A stretch of 64,000 bases of DNA from Vibrio crassostreae 9ZC13 (GCF_000272045.2 NZ_AJYZ02000041.1:186731-250730), one strand, 5' to 3'. Positions 8,228 to 19,857 are shown, counted from the first letter of the stretch. The notes: generated by a model from the letters alone, not told the origin. Made by a program: numbers and translations.

Positions 8228-10204
8228 TTGAGTGACATGGCAAAAAATTTAATTCTGTGGCTTGTTATCGCGGTAGTGTTGATGTCGGTATTCCAGAGCT
8301 TCGGCCCTGGGGAAAGTAACGGCAGAGCAGTAGATTACACCACGTTTGTACAGGAAGTTGGCCAAGGCCAGATTCAAGACGCACAGTTCAATAACAGCGA
8401 AATCACTTTCACACGTCGTGGTGGTGGTTCTAAGTATGTAACTTACATGCCTGTTTATGATCAAAAGCTACTTGATGACTTAATTAATCAAAACGTAAAA
8501 GTTCAGGGTACACCACCTGAAGAGCAGAGCCTGCTTGGCACTATCTTCATCTCATGGTTCCCAATGATCTTACTGATTGGTGTATGGATTTTCTTCATGC
8601 GTCAAATGCAAGGCGGCGGCGGCGGTAAAGGCGCGATGTCTTTCGGTAAGAGTAAAGCTCGAATGATGAGCGAAGAACAAATCAAAACCATGTTTGCTGA
8701 TGTTGCCGGTTGTGACGAAGCAAAAGAAGACGTGAAAGAGCTTGTGGACTACCTTCGTGACCCAAGCCGCTTCCAAAAGCTAGGTGGTAAGATCCCGACA
8801 GGTATCCTGTTGGTTGGTCCTCCTGGTACGGGTAAAACATTGCTTGCAAAAGCGATTGCCGGTGAAGCGAAAGTACCGTTCTTTACTATCTCTGGTTCTG
8901 ACTTCGTTGAAATGTTTGTTGGTGTTGGTGCATCTCGTGTGCGTGACATGTTCGAACAAGCGAAGAAAGCGGCACCTTGTATCATCTTTATCGATGAAAT
9001 TGATGCTGTAGGTCGTCAACGTGGCGCTGGTGTTGGTGGTGGTCACGATGAACGTGAACAAACACTGAACCAAATGTTGGTTGAGATGGATGGTTTCGAA
9101 GGTAACGAAGGTATTATCGTTATCGCTGCGACTAACCGTCCAGACGTACTAGACCCTGCATTACTTCGTCCTGGTCGTTTTGACCGTCAAGTTGTGGTTG
9201 GTCTACCGGATGTACGTGGTCGTGAACAGATTCTTAAAGTACACATGCGTAAAGTGCCACTATCAGGTGATGTTGAACCGTCGCTGATCGCTCGTGGTAC
9301 TCCAGGCTTCTCTGGTGCAGATCTTGCGAACCTTGTGAACGAAGCGGCGCTATTTGCTGCTCGTGGTAACAAGCGCAATGTATCTATGGTTGAGTTTGAA
9401 CTTGCGAAAGACAAAATTATGATGGGTGCAGAGCGCCGTTCAATGGTTATGTCTGAAGAAGTGAAAGAGTCAACGGCTTACCACGAAGCGGGTCACGCAA
9501 TTGTTGGTCGTTTGGTACCTGAACACGATCCAGTGTACAAGGTGTCAATCATTCCACGTGGTCGTGCGCTTGGTGTAACTATGTACCTACCTGAGCAAGA
9601 CCGCGTAAGCATGTCTCGCCAACATCTAGAATCAATGATCTCTAGTTTGTACGGTGGTCGTCTTGCTGAAGAACTTATTTACGGTAAAGACAAAGTGTCA
9701 ACTGGTGCGTCTAACGATATCGAACGTGCAACTGATATTGCTCGTAAGATGGTTACGCAGTGGGGCTTCTCTGAGAAATTGGGTCCTCTTCTTTACGCAG
9801 AAGAAGAAGGTGAAGTTTTCCTAGGTCGCGGCATGAGCCAAGCTAAGCACGTTTCTGATGACACGACTAAGCTTATCGATGAAGAGATTCGTATCCTTAT
9901 CGACCGTAACTACGATAGAGCTAAGAAGATTCTTGAAGATAACATGGATATCATGCATTCGATGAAAGACGCTCTAATGAAGTTCGAAACGATCGATGCA
10001 GGTCAAATTGATGACTTGATGGAGCGTAAGCAAGAGATTCGTGATCCAGCTGGTTGGGGTGATCAGGTAAAAGCTGAACCTACAAAGGAAGAAGCAAAAC
10101 CTGAAGCTAAGGCAGAAGAAGCTAAAGCGGAACCTAAAGCTGAAGAGTCAAAAGTTGAAGAAGTTAAATCTGAATCAGATGATGCTCAAAACAAAGATTC
10201 TTAA
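8228..10204 (+). CDS. ftsH: ATP-dependent zinc metalloprotease FtsH
   Basis: Membrane-anchored AAA+ protease that degrades unassembled membrane proteins and regulators such as LpxC. It is 658 residues. Two membrane helices (residues about 5-23 and 99-118) flank a periplasmic domain. The AAA+ module has Walker A GPPGTGKT at 197-204, Walker B IIFIDEID and SRH residues [15 protein letters not shown]. The zinc site HEAGH is at 419-423. The last 50 residues are a Lys/Glu/Ala-rich tail longer than in E. coli. The start is the TTG at 8228, because GAGAGG at 8214-8219 has the right spacing for it and not for the ATG at 8237; E. coli-type ftsH genes share this TTG-AGT-GAC-ATG start region. Confidence 0.97.
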   Translation: MSDMAKNLILWLVIAVVLMSVFQSFGPGESNGRAVDYTTFVQEVGQGQIQDAQFNNSEITFTRRGGGSKYVTYMPVYDQKLLDDLINQNVKVQGTPPEEQSLLGTIFISWFPMILLIGVWIFFMRQMQGGGGGKGAMSFGKSKARMMSEEQIKTMFADVAGCDEAKEDVKELVDYLRDPSRFQKLGGKIPTGILLVGPPGTGKTLLAKAIAGEAKVPFFTISGSDFVEMFVGVGASRVRDMFEQAKKAAPCIIFIDEIDAVGRQRGAGVGGGHDEREQTLNQMLVEMDGFEGNEGIIVIAATNRPDVLDPALLRPGRFDRQVVVGLPDVRGREQILKVHMRKVPLSGDVEPSLIARGTPGFSGADLANLVNEAALFAARGNKRNVSMVEFELAKDKIMMGAERRSMVMSEEVKESTAYHEAGHAIVGRLVPEHDPVYKVSIIPRGRALGVTMYLPEQDRVSMSRQHLESMISSLYGGRLAEELIYGKDKVSTGASNDIERATDIARKMVTQWGFSEKLGPLLYAEEEGEVFLGRGMSQAKHVSDDTTKLIDEEIRILIDRNYDRAKKILEDNMDIMHSMKDALMKFETIDAGQIDDLMERKQEIRDPAGWGDQVKAEPTKEEAKPEAKAEEAKAEPKAEESKVEEVKSESDDAQNKDS

Positions 10205-10221
10205 TCGCTAAACTATCAATT

Positions 10222-10248
10222 AAAACCCTGAGTACGCTCAGGGTTTTT
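10222..10248 (+). terminator. Terminator between ftsH and folP
   Basis: AAAACCCTGAG (10222-10232) pairs with CTCAGGGTTTT (10237-10247) around TACG, followed by T. It lies 18 bases after ftsH and 45 before folP, so it probably reduces rather than abolishes read-through. Confidence 0.85.
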
Positions 10249-10292
10249 CTGTTTATAGCCTATGGTGTTTTTCCCTTTAAGATCGGCCTTCC

Positions 10293-11123
10293 ATGATATT
10301 AAAAGCAAAGAATAAAACTCTCGTGTTAGATCGCCCACATGTGATGGGCATCCTCAATGTCACCCCTGACTCTTTCTCTGACGGTGGGAAATTTAACTCA
10401 CTTGATAATGCCTTACAGCAAGCTGAACGCATGGTTCAAGCGGGCGTTAGCATTATCGATATTGGTGGTGAGTCAACTCGACCTGGCGCTCCTGATGTTT
10501 CGTTAGAAGAGGAGCTTGCCCGTGTCATTCCTGCTATTAAAGCCATTCGTGCCAAGTTTGATGTGTGGATCTCGATAGATACCAGTAAAGCGGAAGTGAT
10601 GCGCCAAGCTGTTGAAGCGGGCGCTGATTTGATCAATGATGTGCGCGCTTTGCAAGAGCCTGGAGCATTACAAGTCGCCGCTGATGCTAATGTTCCGATT
10701 TGTCTGATGCACATGAAAGGTCAGCCGAGAACCATGCAAGCTAACCCAAGTTATGATGATGTTCTTCAGGATGTAGAAGCATTCTTGCAAGAAAGGGTAG
10801 AAGCGTGTGAGGCGGTGGGTATTTCAAAAGATCAGCTGATCCTTGACCCTGGCTTTGGCTTTGGGAAAACCATCGAACACAATTATCACCTACTAGCGCA
10901 TCTTGAAAAGTTTCATTCGTTAGGCTTACCTGTTTTAGCGGGGATGTCGAGAAAATCGATGATCTTTAAATTGCTAGACAAGGTTCCGGCCGATTGCATG
11001 GTCGCAAGCGTCACTTGCGCGACGATTGCCGCGATGAAAGGCGCACAAATTATTCGCGTTCATGATGTCGAGGAGACACTGGAAGCGATGAAAATAATCG
11101 AAGTGATGAACAACAATCACTAA
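10293..11123 (+). CDS. folP: Dihydropteroate synthase
   Basis: Condenses p-aminobenzoate with hydroxymethyl-dihydropterin pyrophosphate in folate synthesis; the sulfonamide target. It is 276 residues, a TIM barrel. The family's first signature MGILNVTPDSFSDGG is near residues 18-32, IDIGGESTRPGA near 56-67, DLINDVRA near 109, and the late LAGMSRKSM motif near 214 binds the substrate. It is followed after 21 bases by glmM, the usual folP-glmM pair. Confidence 0.96.
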   Translation: MILKAKNKTLVLDRPHVMGILNVTPDSFSDGGKFNSLDNALQQAERMVQAGVSIIDIGGESTRPGAPDVSLEEELARVIPAIKAIRAKFDVWISIDTSKAEVMRQAVEAGADLINDVRALQEPGALQVAADANVPICLMHMKGQPRTMQANPSYDDVLQDVEAFLQERVEACEAVGISKDQLILDPGFGFGKTIEHNYHLLAHLEKFHSLGLPVLAGMSRKSMIFKLLDKVPADCMVASVTCATIAAMKGAQIIRVHDVEETLEAMKIIEVMNNNH

Positions 11124-11144
11124 ATATAATTAAGGAAAATCACT

Positions 11145-12485
11145 ATGTCTGATAAAAGACGTTATTTCGGCACAGATGGTGTGCGTGGCAAAGTAGGCCA
11201 GTACCCGATTACACCTGATTTTGTTCTGAAGCTTGGCTGGGCTGCGGGTCGTGTTCTTGCGAAGCAAGGCACAAAGAAAGTCATCATTGGTAAAGATACT
11301 CGTATCTCTGGTTACATGCTTGAGTCAGCGCTAGAAGCTGGCCTTGCTGCTGCTGGTCTTCAGGCTACGTTTACTGGCCCAATGCCAACACCTGCTGTGG
11401 CTTACCTAACTCAAACCTTCCGCGCTGAAGCCGGTATTGTTATCTCTGCATCACACAACCCATACTACGATAACGGTATCAAGTTCTTCTCTTCTGAGGG
11501 AACAAAACTGCCGGACGATATCGAGTTGGCAATTGAAGCAGAGTTGGATAAAGACATCGAATGTGTTGATTCTTCAGAGCTAGGTAAAGCAGTACGTTTG
11601 AACGATGCGGCTGGCCGTTACATCGAGTTCTGTAAAAGTACGTTCCCACATAAAATGACATTAGCTGGCATGAAGATCGTTATCGATTGTGCACATGGTG
11701 CGACTTACCACATTGCGCCTGCTGTATTTAAAGAACTGGGTGCTGAGGTCGTTGCGATTGGTGTTGAGCCAAACGGTACTAACATCAACCACGAAGTCGG
11801 TGCGACGGATGTACGTGCTCTGCAAGCAAAAGTGCTTGAAGAAAAAGCGGCATTAGGTCTTGGCTTTGATGGTGATGGTGACCGTATCATCATGGTTGAC
11901 GAGCTAGGCAACAAAGTTGATGGCGACCAAATCGCTTACATTATTGCTCGTGATGCACTGCGTCGCGGTGAGTTGAAAGGCGGCGTTGTTGGTACACTAA
12001 TGACCAACCTGGGTATGGAAAACGGCCTTAAGCAGTTAGGTATTCCGTTTGTACGTGCTGCTGTTGGTGACCGTTACGTAATGGAACAGCTTCTTGCTAA
12101 AGGCTGGAAGATCGGCGCTGAAAACTCGGGGCACGTTATCCTACTAGATAAAGTGACGACGGGTGATGCTATCGTTGCTGCTCTGCAAGTTTTGGCTTCA
12201 GTTGTTGATAGCGAAATGACACTGAATGAGTTGTCTCAGGGCATGACGTTGTACCCTCAAGTTCTAGAAAACGTTCGTTTCAGCGGAGATTCAAACCCAC
12301 TAGAAGCCGAAGCGGTAAAAGCAGCGGTTGTTGAAGTAGAAGCAGAGCTTGGCGAGAAAGGCCGTGTACTATTACGCAAGTCTGGTACCGAGCCACTACT
12401 GCGTGTCATGGTTGAAGGCGAAGATGCAGAGCTTGTTCAAGCATCAGCGCTTAAGATTGCAGATGCAGTAAAAGCAAACTGCTAA
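11145..12485 (+). CDS. glmM: Phosphoglucosamine mutase
   Basis: Converts glucosamine-6-phosphate to glucosamine-1-phosphate for UDP-GlcNAc, hence peptidoglycan and LPS. It is 446 residues. The phosphorylated active-site serine is Ser103 in ISASHNP. The metal-binding loop GFDGDGDR is near residue 240, the sugar-binding ENSGH near 327, and the phosphate-binding [12 protein letters not shown] near 411. The ATG follows AAGGAAAATC. Confidence 0.97.
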   Translation: MSDKRRYFGTDGVRGKVGQYPITPDFVLKLGWAAGRVLAKQGTKKVIIGKDTRISGYMLESALEAGLAAAGLQATFTGPMPTPAVAYLTQTFRAEAGIVISASHNPYYDNGIKFFSSEGTKLPDDIELAIEAELDKDIECVDSSELGKAVRLNDAAGRYIEFCKSTFPHKMTLAGMKIVIDCAHGATYHIAPAVFKELGAEVVAIGVEPNGTNINHEVGATDVRALQAKVLEEKAALGLGFDGDGDRIIMVDELGNKVDGDQIAYIIARDALRRGELKGGVVGTLMTNLGMENGLKQLGIPFVRAAVGDRYVMEQLLAKGWKIGAENSGHVILLDKVTTGDAIVAALQVLASVVDSEMTLNELSQGMTLYPQVLENVRFSGDSNPLEAEAVKAAVVEVEAELGEKGRVLLRKSGTEPLLRVMVEGEDAELVQASALKIADAVKANC

Positions 12486-12550
12486 TTTAACCTTTTACTT
12501 AGCTGGCGCAGCGAATAGCGCTTGTGATTAGAAGTGGTTGACTTATATCA

Positions 12551-12619
12551 CGGTCAAAAGATATAACGGTCAAAAGAGACATAAATGAGTTTTGTGTCGC
12601 TTTTGACCTTTTTTTGACC
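12551..12619 (+). terminator. glmM terminator with duplicated, nested arms
   Basis: The main hairpin is GGTCAAAAG (12568-12576) with CTTTTGACC (12600-12608), extended by GACA (12578-12581) / TGTC (12595-12598), then a T7 run. A second copy of the left arm, CGGTCAAAAGA, lies at 12551-12561, and a second right arm, TTTTGACC, at 12612-12619 overlapping the T run. Alternative or concentric pairings are possible. The rest of the 294-base gap before secG (12486-12779) shows no other gene. Confidence 0.75.
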
Positions 12620-12779
12620 ATTCACTTGGTAAAGGCTTATTTTTTAGCAAATTCTCCTTGTCAGCCATCGTCGCATTCGCTAGTATTGCTCGGCCTTCAG
12701 TTAGGAGGTCGCTAGCCTTGTTCTTAAAAATAGTTTTTTGAACGGCGCTGGCTCAACAATTAGGAACATAGGTGGAAAA

Positions 12780-13112
12780 ATGTTTACAGTTCTACTTGTG
12801 ATTTACCTGTTGGCAGCGCTTGGTGTAATTGGCCTAGTGTTGATTCAACAAGGTAAAGGCGCAGATATGGGAGCCTCTTTCGGTGCTGGCGCTTCAAACA
12901 CTGTGTTTGGTGCTGGTGGCTCAGGAAATTTCCTTACCCGAATGACTGCAATTTTTGCAACTACATTTTTTATCCTTAGCTTAGTGCTTGGTAATATGTC
13001 TACACATAAAACTGAGTCACAATGGATTGACCCGACCCAAGGTCAGGTGATTCAACAAGCTGATGATGCAGTGAGTGAAGTTCCGGCGCAAGGCGACGAA
13101 ATTCCACAATAA
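12780..13112 (+). CDS. secG: Protein translocase subunit SecG
   Basis: Small inner-membrane subunit of the SecYEG channel that aids SecA cycling. From the ATG at 12780, preceded by AGGTGG, it has 110 residues, the E. coli length. Helix 1 is residues 2-22. The conserved cytosolic loop [18 protein letters not shown] follows, then NTVFG and a second helix near 53-73. A possible upstream ATG at 12738 would add a non-conserved extension with no ribosome-binding site and is rejected. The C-terminal tail is polar. tRNA-Leu follows after 16 bases, as in the E. coli secG-leuU pair. Confidence 0.96.
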   Translation: MFTVLLVIYLLAALGVIGLVLIQQGKGADMGASFGAGASNTVFGAGGSGNFLTRMTAIFATTFFILSLVLGNMSTHKTESQWIDPTQGQVIQQADDAVSEVPAQGDEIPQ

Positions 13113-13128
13113 TCTGTAAAGATTTGAT

Positions 13129-13213
13129 GCCGAGATGGTGAAATTGGTAGACACGCTAGCATGAGGTGCTAGTGCCTTAGGGTGTGAGGGTTCGAGTCCC
13201 TCTCTCGGCACCA
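13129..13213 (+). tRNA. tRNA-Leu (anticodon GAG)
   Basis: 85 nt including an encoded CCA. Acceptor GCCGAGA pairs with TCTCGGC. The anticodon stem CTAGC/GCTAG carries the loop ATGAGGT, giving anticodon GAG for CUC/CUU codons. There is a long variable arm typical of tRNA-Leu, and a T-arm AGGGTTCGAGTCCCT. Confidence 0.96.
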
Positions 13214-13224
13214 TGTTTACAAAC

Positions 13225-13252
13225 TTGTAAAACATCTTGTTGGGCGTATAAT
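13225..13252 (+). promoter_or_regulatory. Promoter of tRNA-fMet / nusA operon
   Basis: TTGTAA (13225-13230), a 16-base spacer and TATAAT (13247-13252), followed by a GC-rich discriminator (GCTCGC) directly before the initiator tRNA. GC-rich discriminators are typical of stringently controlled stable-RNA promoters. Confidence 0.65.
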
Positions 13253-13266
13253 GCTCGCAAGTCGGA

Positions 13267-13343
<77 letters not shown>

Positions 13344-13458
13344 ATTTCAATGCTATTATATAGCTTGTATTGGTAGCAAGTTTGCACAGTGTGAACCTCA
13401 CTGTGAGTTAGGTGCGATATCGAATGTGATGGCACTTAACATATAAGGGTCCAGCAAC

Positions 13459-13486
13459 AAAAACCCCGGCTTATACGGGGTTTTTT
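13459..13486 (+). terminator. Hairpin terminator/attenuator between tRNA-fMet and rimP
   Basis: AAAAACCCCG (13459-13468) pairs with CGGGGTTTTT (13476-13485) around GCTTATA and ends in a T run. It is placed in the nusA operon leader. In E. coli, NusA and read-through at such sites set operon expression. Confidence 0.85.
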
Positions 13487-13577
13487 GTTATCTAAGCATT
13501 TGTAAATGTATTTAGATAATGTTTGCTTGGAATTTAAATTGGGCTTTGAGCCCTTTTTTTGTTTCTGGAGTGGTTAA

Positions 13578-14033
13578 ATGACTGGTTTAGAAAGACAACT
13601 TACTGAAATGCTTGACGCTCCAGTAGCAGCATCAGGTTATGAGTTAGTTGGATTAGAATTTATTCGTGCTGGTGAGCACTCAACGCTACGTATTTACATC
13701 GATTCACCAAACGGTATCAATGTAGATGATTGCGCTGAAGTTAGCCACCAAGTAAGTGCCGTAATGGACGTTGAAGATCCAATTTCAGTGGCTTATAACC
13801 TTGAAGTGTCTTCACCAGGTTTAGAAAGACCACTGTTCAAAGCAGAGCATTACCAACAATTTATTGGTCACGAGGTAAGCATCGTTTTGAAAATGGCTGT
13901 CGGCAACCGTCGTAAATGGAAAGGTGATATCCAATCTATCGAAGGCGAGACAGTGAAAGTATTGGTTGAAGGACAAGAAGAAGAATTCGTCCTGAGCAAT
14001 ATTGCGAAAGCTAACCTGATCCCTAAATTTTAG
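13578..14033 (+). CDS. rimP: Ribosome maturation factor RimP
   Basis: Cytoplasmic 30S assembly factor, 151 residues, full length. The N-terminal alpha/beta domain has the family stretch [20 protein letters not shown], then [30 protein letters not shown] marks the join to the C-terminal SH3-like domain (about 90-151). It is first in the operon before nusA, as in other gammaproteobacteria. Confidence 0.95.
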   Translation: MTGLERQLTEMLDAPVAASGYELVGLEFIRAGEHSTLRIYIDSPNGINVDDCAEVSHQVSAVMDVEDPISVAYNLEVSSPGLERPLFKAEHYQQFIGHEVSIVLKMAVGNRRKWKGDIQSIEGETVKVLVEGQEEEFVLSNIAKANLIPKF

Positions 14034-14068
14034 TTCTCCTAGAGAGAAGAGCTTAAGAGGCTAGATTA

Positions 14069-15556
14069 ATGAACAAAGAAATTTTGGCGGTAGTAGAAGC
14101 TGTTTCAAATGAGAAAGCAGTTCCTCGTGAGCGTATTTTTGAAGCGCTTGAAATCGCGCTTGCAACGGCAACAAAAAAGAAAAGCGAACTAGAAATTGAA
14201 GTTCGTGTTGAAATTGACCGTAAAACGGGTGATTTCGAAACTTTCCGTCGTTGGGAAGCTGTTGAGGAAGTTGAATTCCCAACAAAAGAAATCTCTATTG
14301 AAGCTGCAAAGTACGATGACCCAGAGATCGAACTTGGCGGTTTCATTGAAGATGATATCGAATCAGTAACGTTTGACCGTATTACGACTCAAACGGCTAA
14401 GCAAGTTATCGTACAGAAAGTACGTGAAGCTGAACGCGCTCAAATCGTTGAGCAGTTCATCGATAACGAAGGCGAGCTAGTAACTGGCGCAGTTAAGAAA
14501 GTTAACCGTGACACTATTATTCTAGACCTAGGTAACAACGCTGAAGCGGTAATCCTTCGTGATGACCAACTTCCTCGTGAAAACTTCCGTCCAGGTGACC
14601 GTGTTCGTGGTCTTCTTTACGCAGTTAAACCAGAAGCTCGTGGTTTCCAGCTTTTCGTTACTCGTTCGAAGCCAGAAATGCTAGCTGAACTATTCCGTGT
14701 TGAAGTGCCTGAGATTGGTGAAGAGCTAATTGAACTTAAAGGTGCTGCACGTGACGCTGGTTCTCGTGCTAAAATCGCTGTGAAAACAAACGACAAACGT
14801 ATTGACCCAGTTGGTGCGTGTGTTGGTATGCGTGGCGCACGTGTACAAGCTGTTTCTAACGATCTTGGTGGTGAACGTATCGATATCGTTCTTTGGGATG
14901 ATAACCCGGCTCAATTCGTAATCAACGCAATGGCTCCTGCTGATGTTGCTTCAATCATCGTTGATGAAGACGCACACTCTATGGATATCGCTGTTGAAGC
15001 GGATAACCTAGCACAAGCGATTGGCCGTAGCGGTCAAAACGTACGTCTAGCGTCTCAACTTACTGGTTGGGAACTGAACGTAATGACTGTTGCTGATCTT
15101 GAGAAGAAGCACCAAGAAGAAGCAGTTGCCTCTATTGAAAACTTCATGAAGCACCTAGACATTGAAGAAGACTTTGCTCAAATGCTTGTTGAAGAAGGCT
15201 TCTCTACGCTTGAAGAAGTAGCATACGTTCCTGTGAACGAGCTTCTTGAAGTAGACGGTCTAGACGAAGGTATCGTTGAAGAACTACGTAACCGCGCAAA
15301 AGACGCACTGACTACTCTAGCGCTAGCGAAAGAAGAAACTTTCGACGGTGTTGAGCCTGCTGAAGACTTACTTGCACTTGAAGGTATTGAGCGTGAAATG
15401 GCTTACAAGCTAGCAGCAAAAGGCGTTGCGACACTGGAAGACCTAGCTGACCAAGGCGTTGATGAACTAGAAGGCATCGAAGACCTAACTGCAGAGCGTG
15501 CAGGCGAGCTAATTATGGCTGCGCGTAACATCTGTTGGTTCGGCGACGAAGAATAA
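14069..15556 (+). CDS. nusA: Transcription termination/antitermination protein NusA
   Basis: RNA polymerase-binding factor that promotes pausing and hairpin termination, and antitermination in the rrn operons. It is 495 residues. Order: N-terminal RNAP-binding domain (1-130), S1 domain (about 135-200, with [17 protein letters not shown]), two KH domains (about 200-345, with [16 protein letters not shown] and [13 protein letters not shown]), then two acidic helix-hairpin-helix repeats (about 365-490) that contact the alpha CTD in E. coli. Confidence 0.97.
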   Translation: MNKEILAVVEAVSNEKAVPRERIFEALEIALATATKKKSELEIEVRVEIDRKTGDFETFRRWEAVEEVEFPTKEISIEAAKYDDPEIELGGFIEDDIESVTFDRITTQTAKQVIVQKVREAERAQIVEQFIDNEGELVTGAVKKVNRDTIILDLGNNAEAVILRDDQLPRENFRPGDRVRGLLYAVKPEARGFQLFVTRSKPEMLAELFRVEVPEIGEELIELKGAARDAGSRAKIAVKTNDKRIDPVGACVGMRGARVQAVSNDLGGERIDIVLWDDNPAQFVINAMAPADVASIIVDEDAHSMDIAVEADNLAQAIGRSGQNVRLASQLTGWELNVMTVADLEKKHQEEAVASIENFMKHLDIEEDFAQMLVEEGFSTLEEVAYVPVNELLEVDGLDEGIVEELRNRAKDALTTLALAKEETFDGVEPAEDLLALEGIEREMAYKLAAKGVATLEDLADQGVDELEGIEDLTAERAGELIMAARNICWFGDEE

Positions 15557-15578
15557 TTCAGCAAGGAGAGAAAGCGGT

Positions 15579-18269
15579 ATGACACAATTAACAGTTAAAG
15601 CACTGAGTGAAGAGATTGGTACGCCAGTTGACCGCTTAATTGAACAACTTGCTGATGCAGGCATGAAGAAAGCAGGGTCGGATCAAGTGACTGATTCAGA
15701 GAAGCAAACATTGCTAACGCACCTTAAAAAGGAGCACGGCGATACTTCAGGCGAAACAGAACCGACTCGTTTAACTCTTCAACGCAAGACCCGCAGCACG
15801 CTAAGTGTTGCCGCTGGAGGCGGTAAGAGTAAGGATGTTCAAGTAGAGGTACGTAAAAAGCGTACTTACGTGAAGCGCAGCACTATTGAAGATGAAGCGA
15901 AACGTGAAGCTGAGGAAGTAGCTAATCGTGAAGCGGAAGAGAAAGCACAACGCGATGCTGAAGAGCAAGCGAAACGTGATGCTGCAGAGAAAGCACAGCG
16001 CGAAGCCGAAGAAAAAGTAACACGTGAAGCGGATGCAAAACGTGAAGCTGAAGAGAAGGCTCAACGCGCACAAGCTGAAAAGGCTAAAAAAGACATGAAT
16101 TCAAAAAATGCAGACGCTAACGCACAAGCGAAAAAAGAAGCGGATGAACTTAAAGCTCGTCAAGAGCTAGAAGCAACTCGTAAAGCAGAAGCTGAAGCAG
16201 CTAAGCTTGTTGAAGAAGCTCGTAAGTTAGCAGAAGAGAACCAAGAACGTTGGTCTGAAGAAGAGAAGAAGAAGAAAGAGCAAGAGAAATCTGCGGATTA
16301 CCATGTGACTACTTCTACTTACGCTCGTGAAGCTGAAGATGCGGCAGATAAGAAAGATGAGAAAGCACCTCGTCGTCGCAAGAAGAAAGCAGCTCCTGCT
16401 AACCAACCTGCAAACAACCGTGGTGGTCGTAACCAACGTGGTCGTGGCGGTAAAGGTAAGCTTGCTAAACCAACTTCAATGCAGCAAGGCTTCGATAAGT
16501 CAGCAACTGTTGCTAAATCTGACGTTGCTATCGGCGAAACTATCGTTGTTTCTGAACTGGCTAGCAAAATGTCAGTTAAAGCAACTGAAGTTATCAAAGT
16601 AATGATGAAGATGGGCGCTATGGCGACTATCAACCAAGTGATCGACCAAGAAACAGCACAACTTGTTGCTGAAGAAATGGGTCACAAGGTAATCCTACGT
16701 AAAGAAAACGAACTTGAAGAAGCAGTACTAGCTGACCGTGATAGCGATGCTATCGCTGAAGGTCGTGCTCCTGTTGTTACTATCATGGGTCACGTTGACC
16801 ACGGTAAAACTTCAACACTTGATTACATTCGTAAAGCACACGTTGCTTCTGGCGAAGCTGGCGGTATCACGCAGCACATTGGTGCTTACCACGTAGATAC
16901 TGACAACGGTATGATCACTTTCCTTGATACTCCTGGACACGCGGCGTTTACAGCTATGCGTGCTCGTGGTGCTCAAGCGACAGATATCGTTGTACTTGTA
17001 GTTGCAGCAGACGATGGCGTAATGCCACAAACAATCGAAGCAATCCAGCACGCGAAAGCGGCAGGCGTTCCTCTGATTGTTGCTGTGAACAAGATCGATA
17101 AAGAGGGTGCAAACCCAGACAACGTTAAGAATGAGCTAGCTCAATACGACGTTATCCCTGAAGAATGGGGCGGTGAGAACATCTTCGTTCACATCTCTGC
17201 AAAACAGGGTACAAACATCGATGGTCTTCTAGAAGCAATCCTTCTTCAGTCTGAAGTTCTTGAACTTACAGCGGTTAAAGAAGGCATGGCGTCTGGTGTT
17301 GTTGTTGAATCTCGTCTTGATAAAGGTCGCGGTCCAGTTGCAACAGTACTAGTACAGTCTGGTACTCTAAACAAAGGCGATATCGTTCTTTGTGGTCAAG
17401 AGTACGGCCGTGTTCGTGCAATGCGTGATGAAAACGGTAAAGACATCGAAACTGCAGGTCCATCTATTCCTGTAGAAATTCTAGGTCTTTCTGGTGTTCC
17501 TTCGTCAGGCGATGAAGCGACTGTTGTACGTGATGAGCGTAAAGCACGTGAAGTTGCGAACTACCGTCAAGGTAAATTCCGTGATGTTAAACTAGCTCGC
17601 CAACAAAAAGCGAAACTAGAGAACATGTTCGCGAACATGACGGCTGGCGAAGTTGCTGAGCTTAACGTGGTACTTAAAGCTGACGTTCAAGGTTCTGTAG
17701 AAGCGATTGCTGACTCTCTACTGAAACTGTCAACTGACGAAGTGAAAGTGAACATCGTAGGTTCTGGTGTTGGTGGTATTACTGAAACTGATGCAACGCT
17801 TGCTGCAGCTTCTAACGCTATCATCCTTGGTTTCAACGTTCGTGCTGACGCAACTGCGCGTAACACGGTTCAGAACGAAAACCTAGATCTACGTTACTAC
17901 TCAATCATTTACCAACTAATTGACGAAGTTAAACAGGCGATGGGCGGTATGCTTGCTCCTGAATTCCGTCAAGAGATCATTGGTCTTGCACAAGTTCGTG
18001 ACGTATTTAAGTCGCCTAAACTTGGTGCAATCGCTGGTTGTATCGTGACTGAAGGTACGATTAAGCGTAGCAACCCAATCCGCGTACTTCGTGAAAACGT
18101 TGTTATCTACGAAGGTGAACTAGAGTCACTTCGTCGCTTTAAAGATGACGTACAAGAAGTTAAGAACGGTTACGAGTGTGGTGTCGGCGTTAAGAACTAC
18201 AACGACGTTCGCGTTGGTGACCAGATCGAAGTATTCGAAATCGTTGAGGTTAAACGTACTCTAGACTAA
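15579..18269 (+). CDS. infB: Translation initiation factor IF-2
   Basis: GTPase that brings fMet-tRNA to the 30S subunit and promotes 50S joining. It is 896 residues. Residues 1-50 form the IF2 N-terminal subdomain. Residues about 100-250 are a highly charged helix of Glu/Ala/Lys/Arg repeats ([13 protein letters not shown] units), and a basic [12 protein letters not shown] segment follows. The G domain starts near 395 with G1 GHVDHGKT at 404-411, DTPGH and NKID. Domains II-IV follow, ending [14 protein letters not shown]. Internal in-frame starts could give shorter isoforms as in E. coli; none is proven here. Confidence 0.97.
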   Translation: MTQLTVKALSEEIGTPVDRLIEQLADAGMKKAGSDQVTDSEKQTLLTHLKKEHGDTSGETEPTRLTLQRKTRSTLSVAAGGGKSKDVQVEVRKKRTYVKRSTIEDEAKREAEEVANREAEEKAQRDAEEQAKRDAAEKAQREAEEKVTREADAKREAEEKAQRAQAEKAKKDMNSKNADANAQAKKEADELKARQELEATRKAEAEAAKLVEEARKLAEENQERWSEEEKKKKEQEKSADYHVTTSTYAREAEDAADKKDEKAPRRRKKKAAPANQPANNRGGRNQRGRGGKGKLAKPTSMQQGFDKSATVAKSDVAIGETIVVSELASKMSVKATEVIKVMMKMGAMATINQVIDQETAQLVAEEMGHKVILRKENELEEAVLADRDSDAIAEGRAPVVTIMGHVDHGKTSTLDYIRKAHVASGEAGGITQHIGAYHVDTDNGMITFLDTPGHAAFTAMRARGAQATDIVVLVVAADDGVMPQTIEAIQHAKAAGVPLIVAVNKIDKEGANPDNVKNELAQYDVIPEEWGGENIFVHISAKQGTNIDGLLEAILLQSEVLELTAVKEGMASGVVVESRLDKGRGPVATVLVQSGTLNKGDIVLCGQEYGRVRAMRDENGKDIETAGPSIPVEILGLSGVPSSGDEATVVRDERKAREVANYRQGKFRDVKLARQQKAKLENMFANMTAGEVAELNVVLKADVQGSVEAIADSLLKLSTDEVKVNIVGSGVGGITETDATLAAASNAIILGFNVRADATARNTVQNENLDLRYYSIIYQLIDEVKQAMGGMLAPEFRQEIIGLAQVRDVFKSPKLGAIAGCIVTEGTIKRSNPIRVLRENVVIYEGELESLRRFKDDVQEVKNGYECGVGVKNYNDVRVGDQIEVFEIVEVKRTLD

Positions 18270-18351
18270 TCAGTCTGTACGACTCGACATATTGACTAAG
18301 GTTACTAACATTACTAGTAAAGGTAATAAGTAATCGGTTGTTGAATACACC

Positions 18352-18382
18352 ATGGGGGGCTGGTAATTACCAAGCCCCCCAT
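18352..18382 (+). repeat. GC-rich hairpin between infB and rbfA
   Basis: ATGGGGGGC (18352-18360) and TGGTAA (18361-18366) pair with TTACCA (18367-18372), a bulged A and GCCCCCCAT (18374-18382), a 15-bp stem with almost no loop. No T tract follows and rbfA begins 22 bases later. It is a better candidate for an RNA-processing or stability element than a strong terminator. Confidence 0.7.
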
Positions 18383-18403
18383 CTTTCTAAGTGAGAAAAG
18401 AAA

Positions 18404-18817
18404 ATGTCAAAAGAATTTAGCCGCACACAACGTGTGTCTCAGCAGCTTCAAAAAGAGCTTGCTCTTATCCTACAACGTGAAGTTCGTGACTCACGTATTG
18501 GTATGGTAACTATCTCAGACGTAGAAGTGTCTCGTGACCTTGCTTACGCAAAAGTGTTCGTGACTTTCCTGTGTGTTGGTGAGCAAACTCCTGAATCATG
18601 CCTTAAAGCTCTTAAAGAGCATGAAGTGCCAGTTCGTATGGCTCTTGGTAAGCGTATTCGCCACCGTCTAACGCCTGAGGTTCGTTTTACTTACGACAAC
18701 ACACTAGTAGAAGGCATGCGTATGTCTAACCTAGTAAGTGAAGTTCTGAACGATGATAAGCGTAAGCAAGAAGAAGCTGGCCGCACTGACGAAGCTCAGT
18801 CTAAGGGCGAAGAGTAA
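18404..18817 (+). CDS. rbfA: Ribosome-binding factor A
   Basis: Cold-adaptation 30S maturation factor binding near helix 1 of 16S rRNA. It is 137 residues, a KH-like fold. Visible family features are the basic start ([17 protein letters not shown]), [19 protein letters not shown], and the C-terminal [20 protein letters not shown]. Its TAA shares the last A with the truB ATG (TAATG), indicating translational coupling. Confidence 0.96.
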   Translation: MSKEFSRTQRVSQQLQKELALILQREVRDSRIGMVTISDVEVSRDLAYAKVFVTFLCVGEQTPESCLKALKEHEVPVRMALGKRIRHRLTPEVRFTYDNTLVEGMRMSNLVSEVLNDDKRKQEEAGRTDEAQSKGEE

Positions 18818-19770
18818 TGGCTCGCCGTCGTAAAGGTCGCCCTATCAACGGGGTAATTCTATTAGATAAGCCGACTGGCATTTCGTCTAATGATGCACTG
18901 CAAAAAGTAAAGCGTATTTACTTTGCAGAGAAGGCAGGGCACACCGGTGCTCTGGATCCTCTTGCGACTGGCATGCTGCCAATTTGTCTTGGTGAAGCAA
19001 CGAAGTTCTCTCAGTTTCTTCTAGATTCTGATAAGCGCTACGTTGTTATCGCTAAGCTTGGTGAGCGTACCAATACCTCTGACTCTGATGGTGAAGTGGT
19101 AGAGACACGTGATGTTAACGTGACTCAAGAACAGCTTGAACGTTGCATTGCGAGCTTCAAGGGTGAAACCGATCAGATACCATCAATGTTTTCGGCATTG
19201 AAGTATCAAGGTAAGCCTTTGTACGAATACGCACGTGCAGGTATCGAGGTTCCTCGTGAGTCTCGTAAGATCACTGTGTACTCTATTGAACTGCTTCGCT
19301 TTGAAGGTGATGAAGTTGAAATGGAAGTGCATTGTTCGAAAGGCACATACATCCGGACAATTACCGACGACCTTGGTGAAATGCTAGGTTGTGGTGCTCA
19401 CGTGACCATGCTTCGTCGTACAGGTGTCGCAAAGTACCCATACGAGCGTATGGTGACTTTGGAGCAGTTAAACGAGATCCTAGAGCAAGCACAGGCGCAA
19501 GAAATTGCACCGAAAGAGCTGCTTGATCCACTGCTGATGCCAATGGACACTGCCGTTGAAGACTTACCAGAAGTAAACCTGAACGCGGAACTGACTGACC
19601 TAGTTCAGCACGGTATGCCAGTTCAGGTTGCTGGTGCGCCAACTGAAGGCACGGTTCGTATGACAAGTGGCGAAGAGAAGCTGTTTGTCGGCGTAGCTCA
19701 GATTGCTGAAGATGGCCGAGTTGCACCGAAGCGTTTGGTTGTTTTCAGAGATGAAGAGCCACAAGCGTAG
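18817..19770 (+). CDS. truB: tRNA pseudouridine-55 synthase
   Basis: Makes pseudouridine 55 in the T arm of all elongator tRNAs. It is 317 residues. The conserved start [18 protein letters not shown] is followed by the catalytic motif [15 protein letters not shown], with Asp as the nucleophile (near residue 47). The C-terminal PUA-like region covers about 250-310. It overlaps rbfA by one base. Confidence 0.97.
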   Translation: MARRRKGRPINGVILLDKPTGISSNDALQKVKRIYFAEKAGHTGALDPLATGMLPICLGEATKFSQFLLDSDKRYVVIAKLGERTNTSDSDGEVVETRDVNVTQEQLERCIASFKGETDQIPSMFSALKYQGKPLYEYARAGIEVPRESRKITVYSIELLRFEGDEVEMEVHCSKGTYIRTITDDLGEMLGCGAHVTMLRRTGVAKYPYERMVTLEQLNEILEQAQAQEIAPKELLDPLLMPMDTAVEDLPEVNLNAELTDLVQHGMPVQVAGAPTEGTVRMTSGEEKLFVGVAQIAEDGRVAPKRLVVFRDEEPQA

Positions 19771-19822
19771 CGCTTACATCGGATCTTAGCGCTGAGTCGT
19801 GAAAAGTGAGCAAATAAGATAG

Positions 19823-19857
19823 AAAGCGAACGCCTAATTTAGGTGGTTCGCTTTTTT
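19823..19857 (+). terminator. Terminator after truB
   Basis: AAAGCGAAC (19823-19831) pairs with GTTCGCTTT (19846-19854), with an inner CCTAA/TTAGG stem and a T6 tail. Confidence 0.85.
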
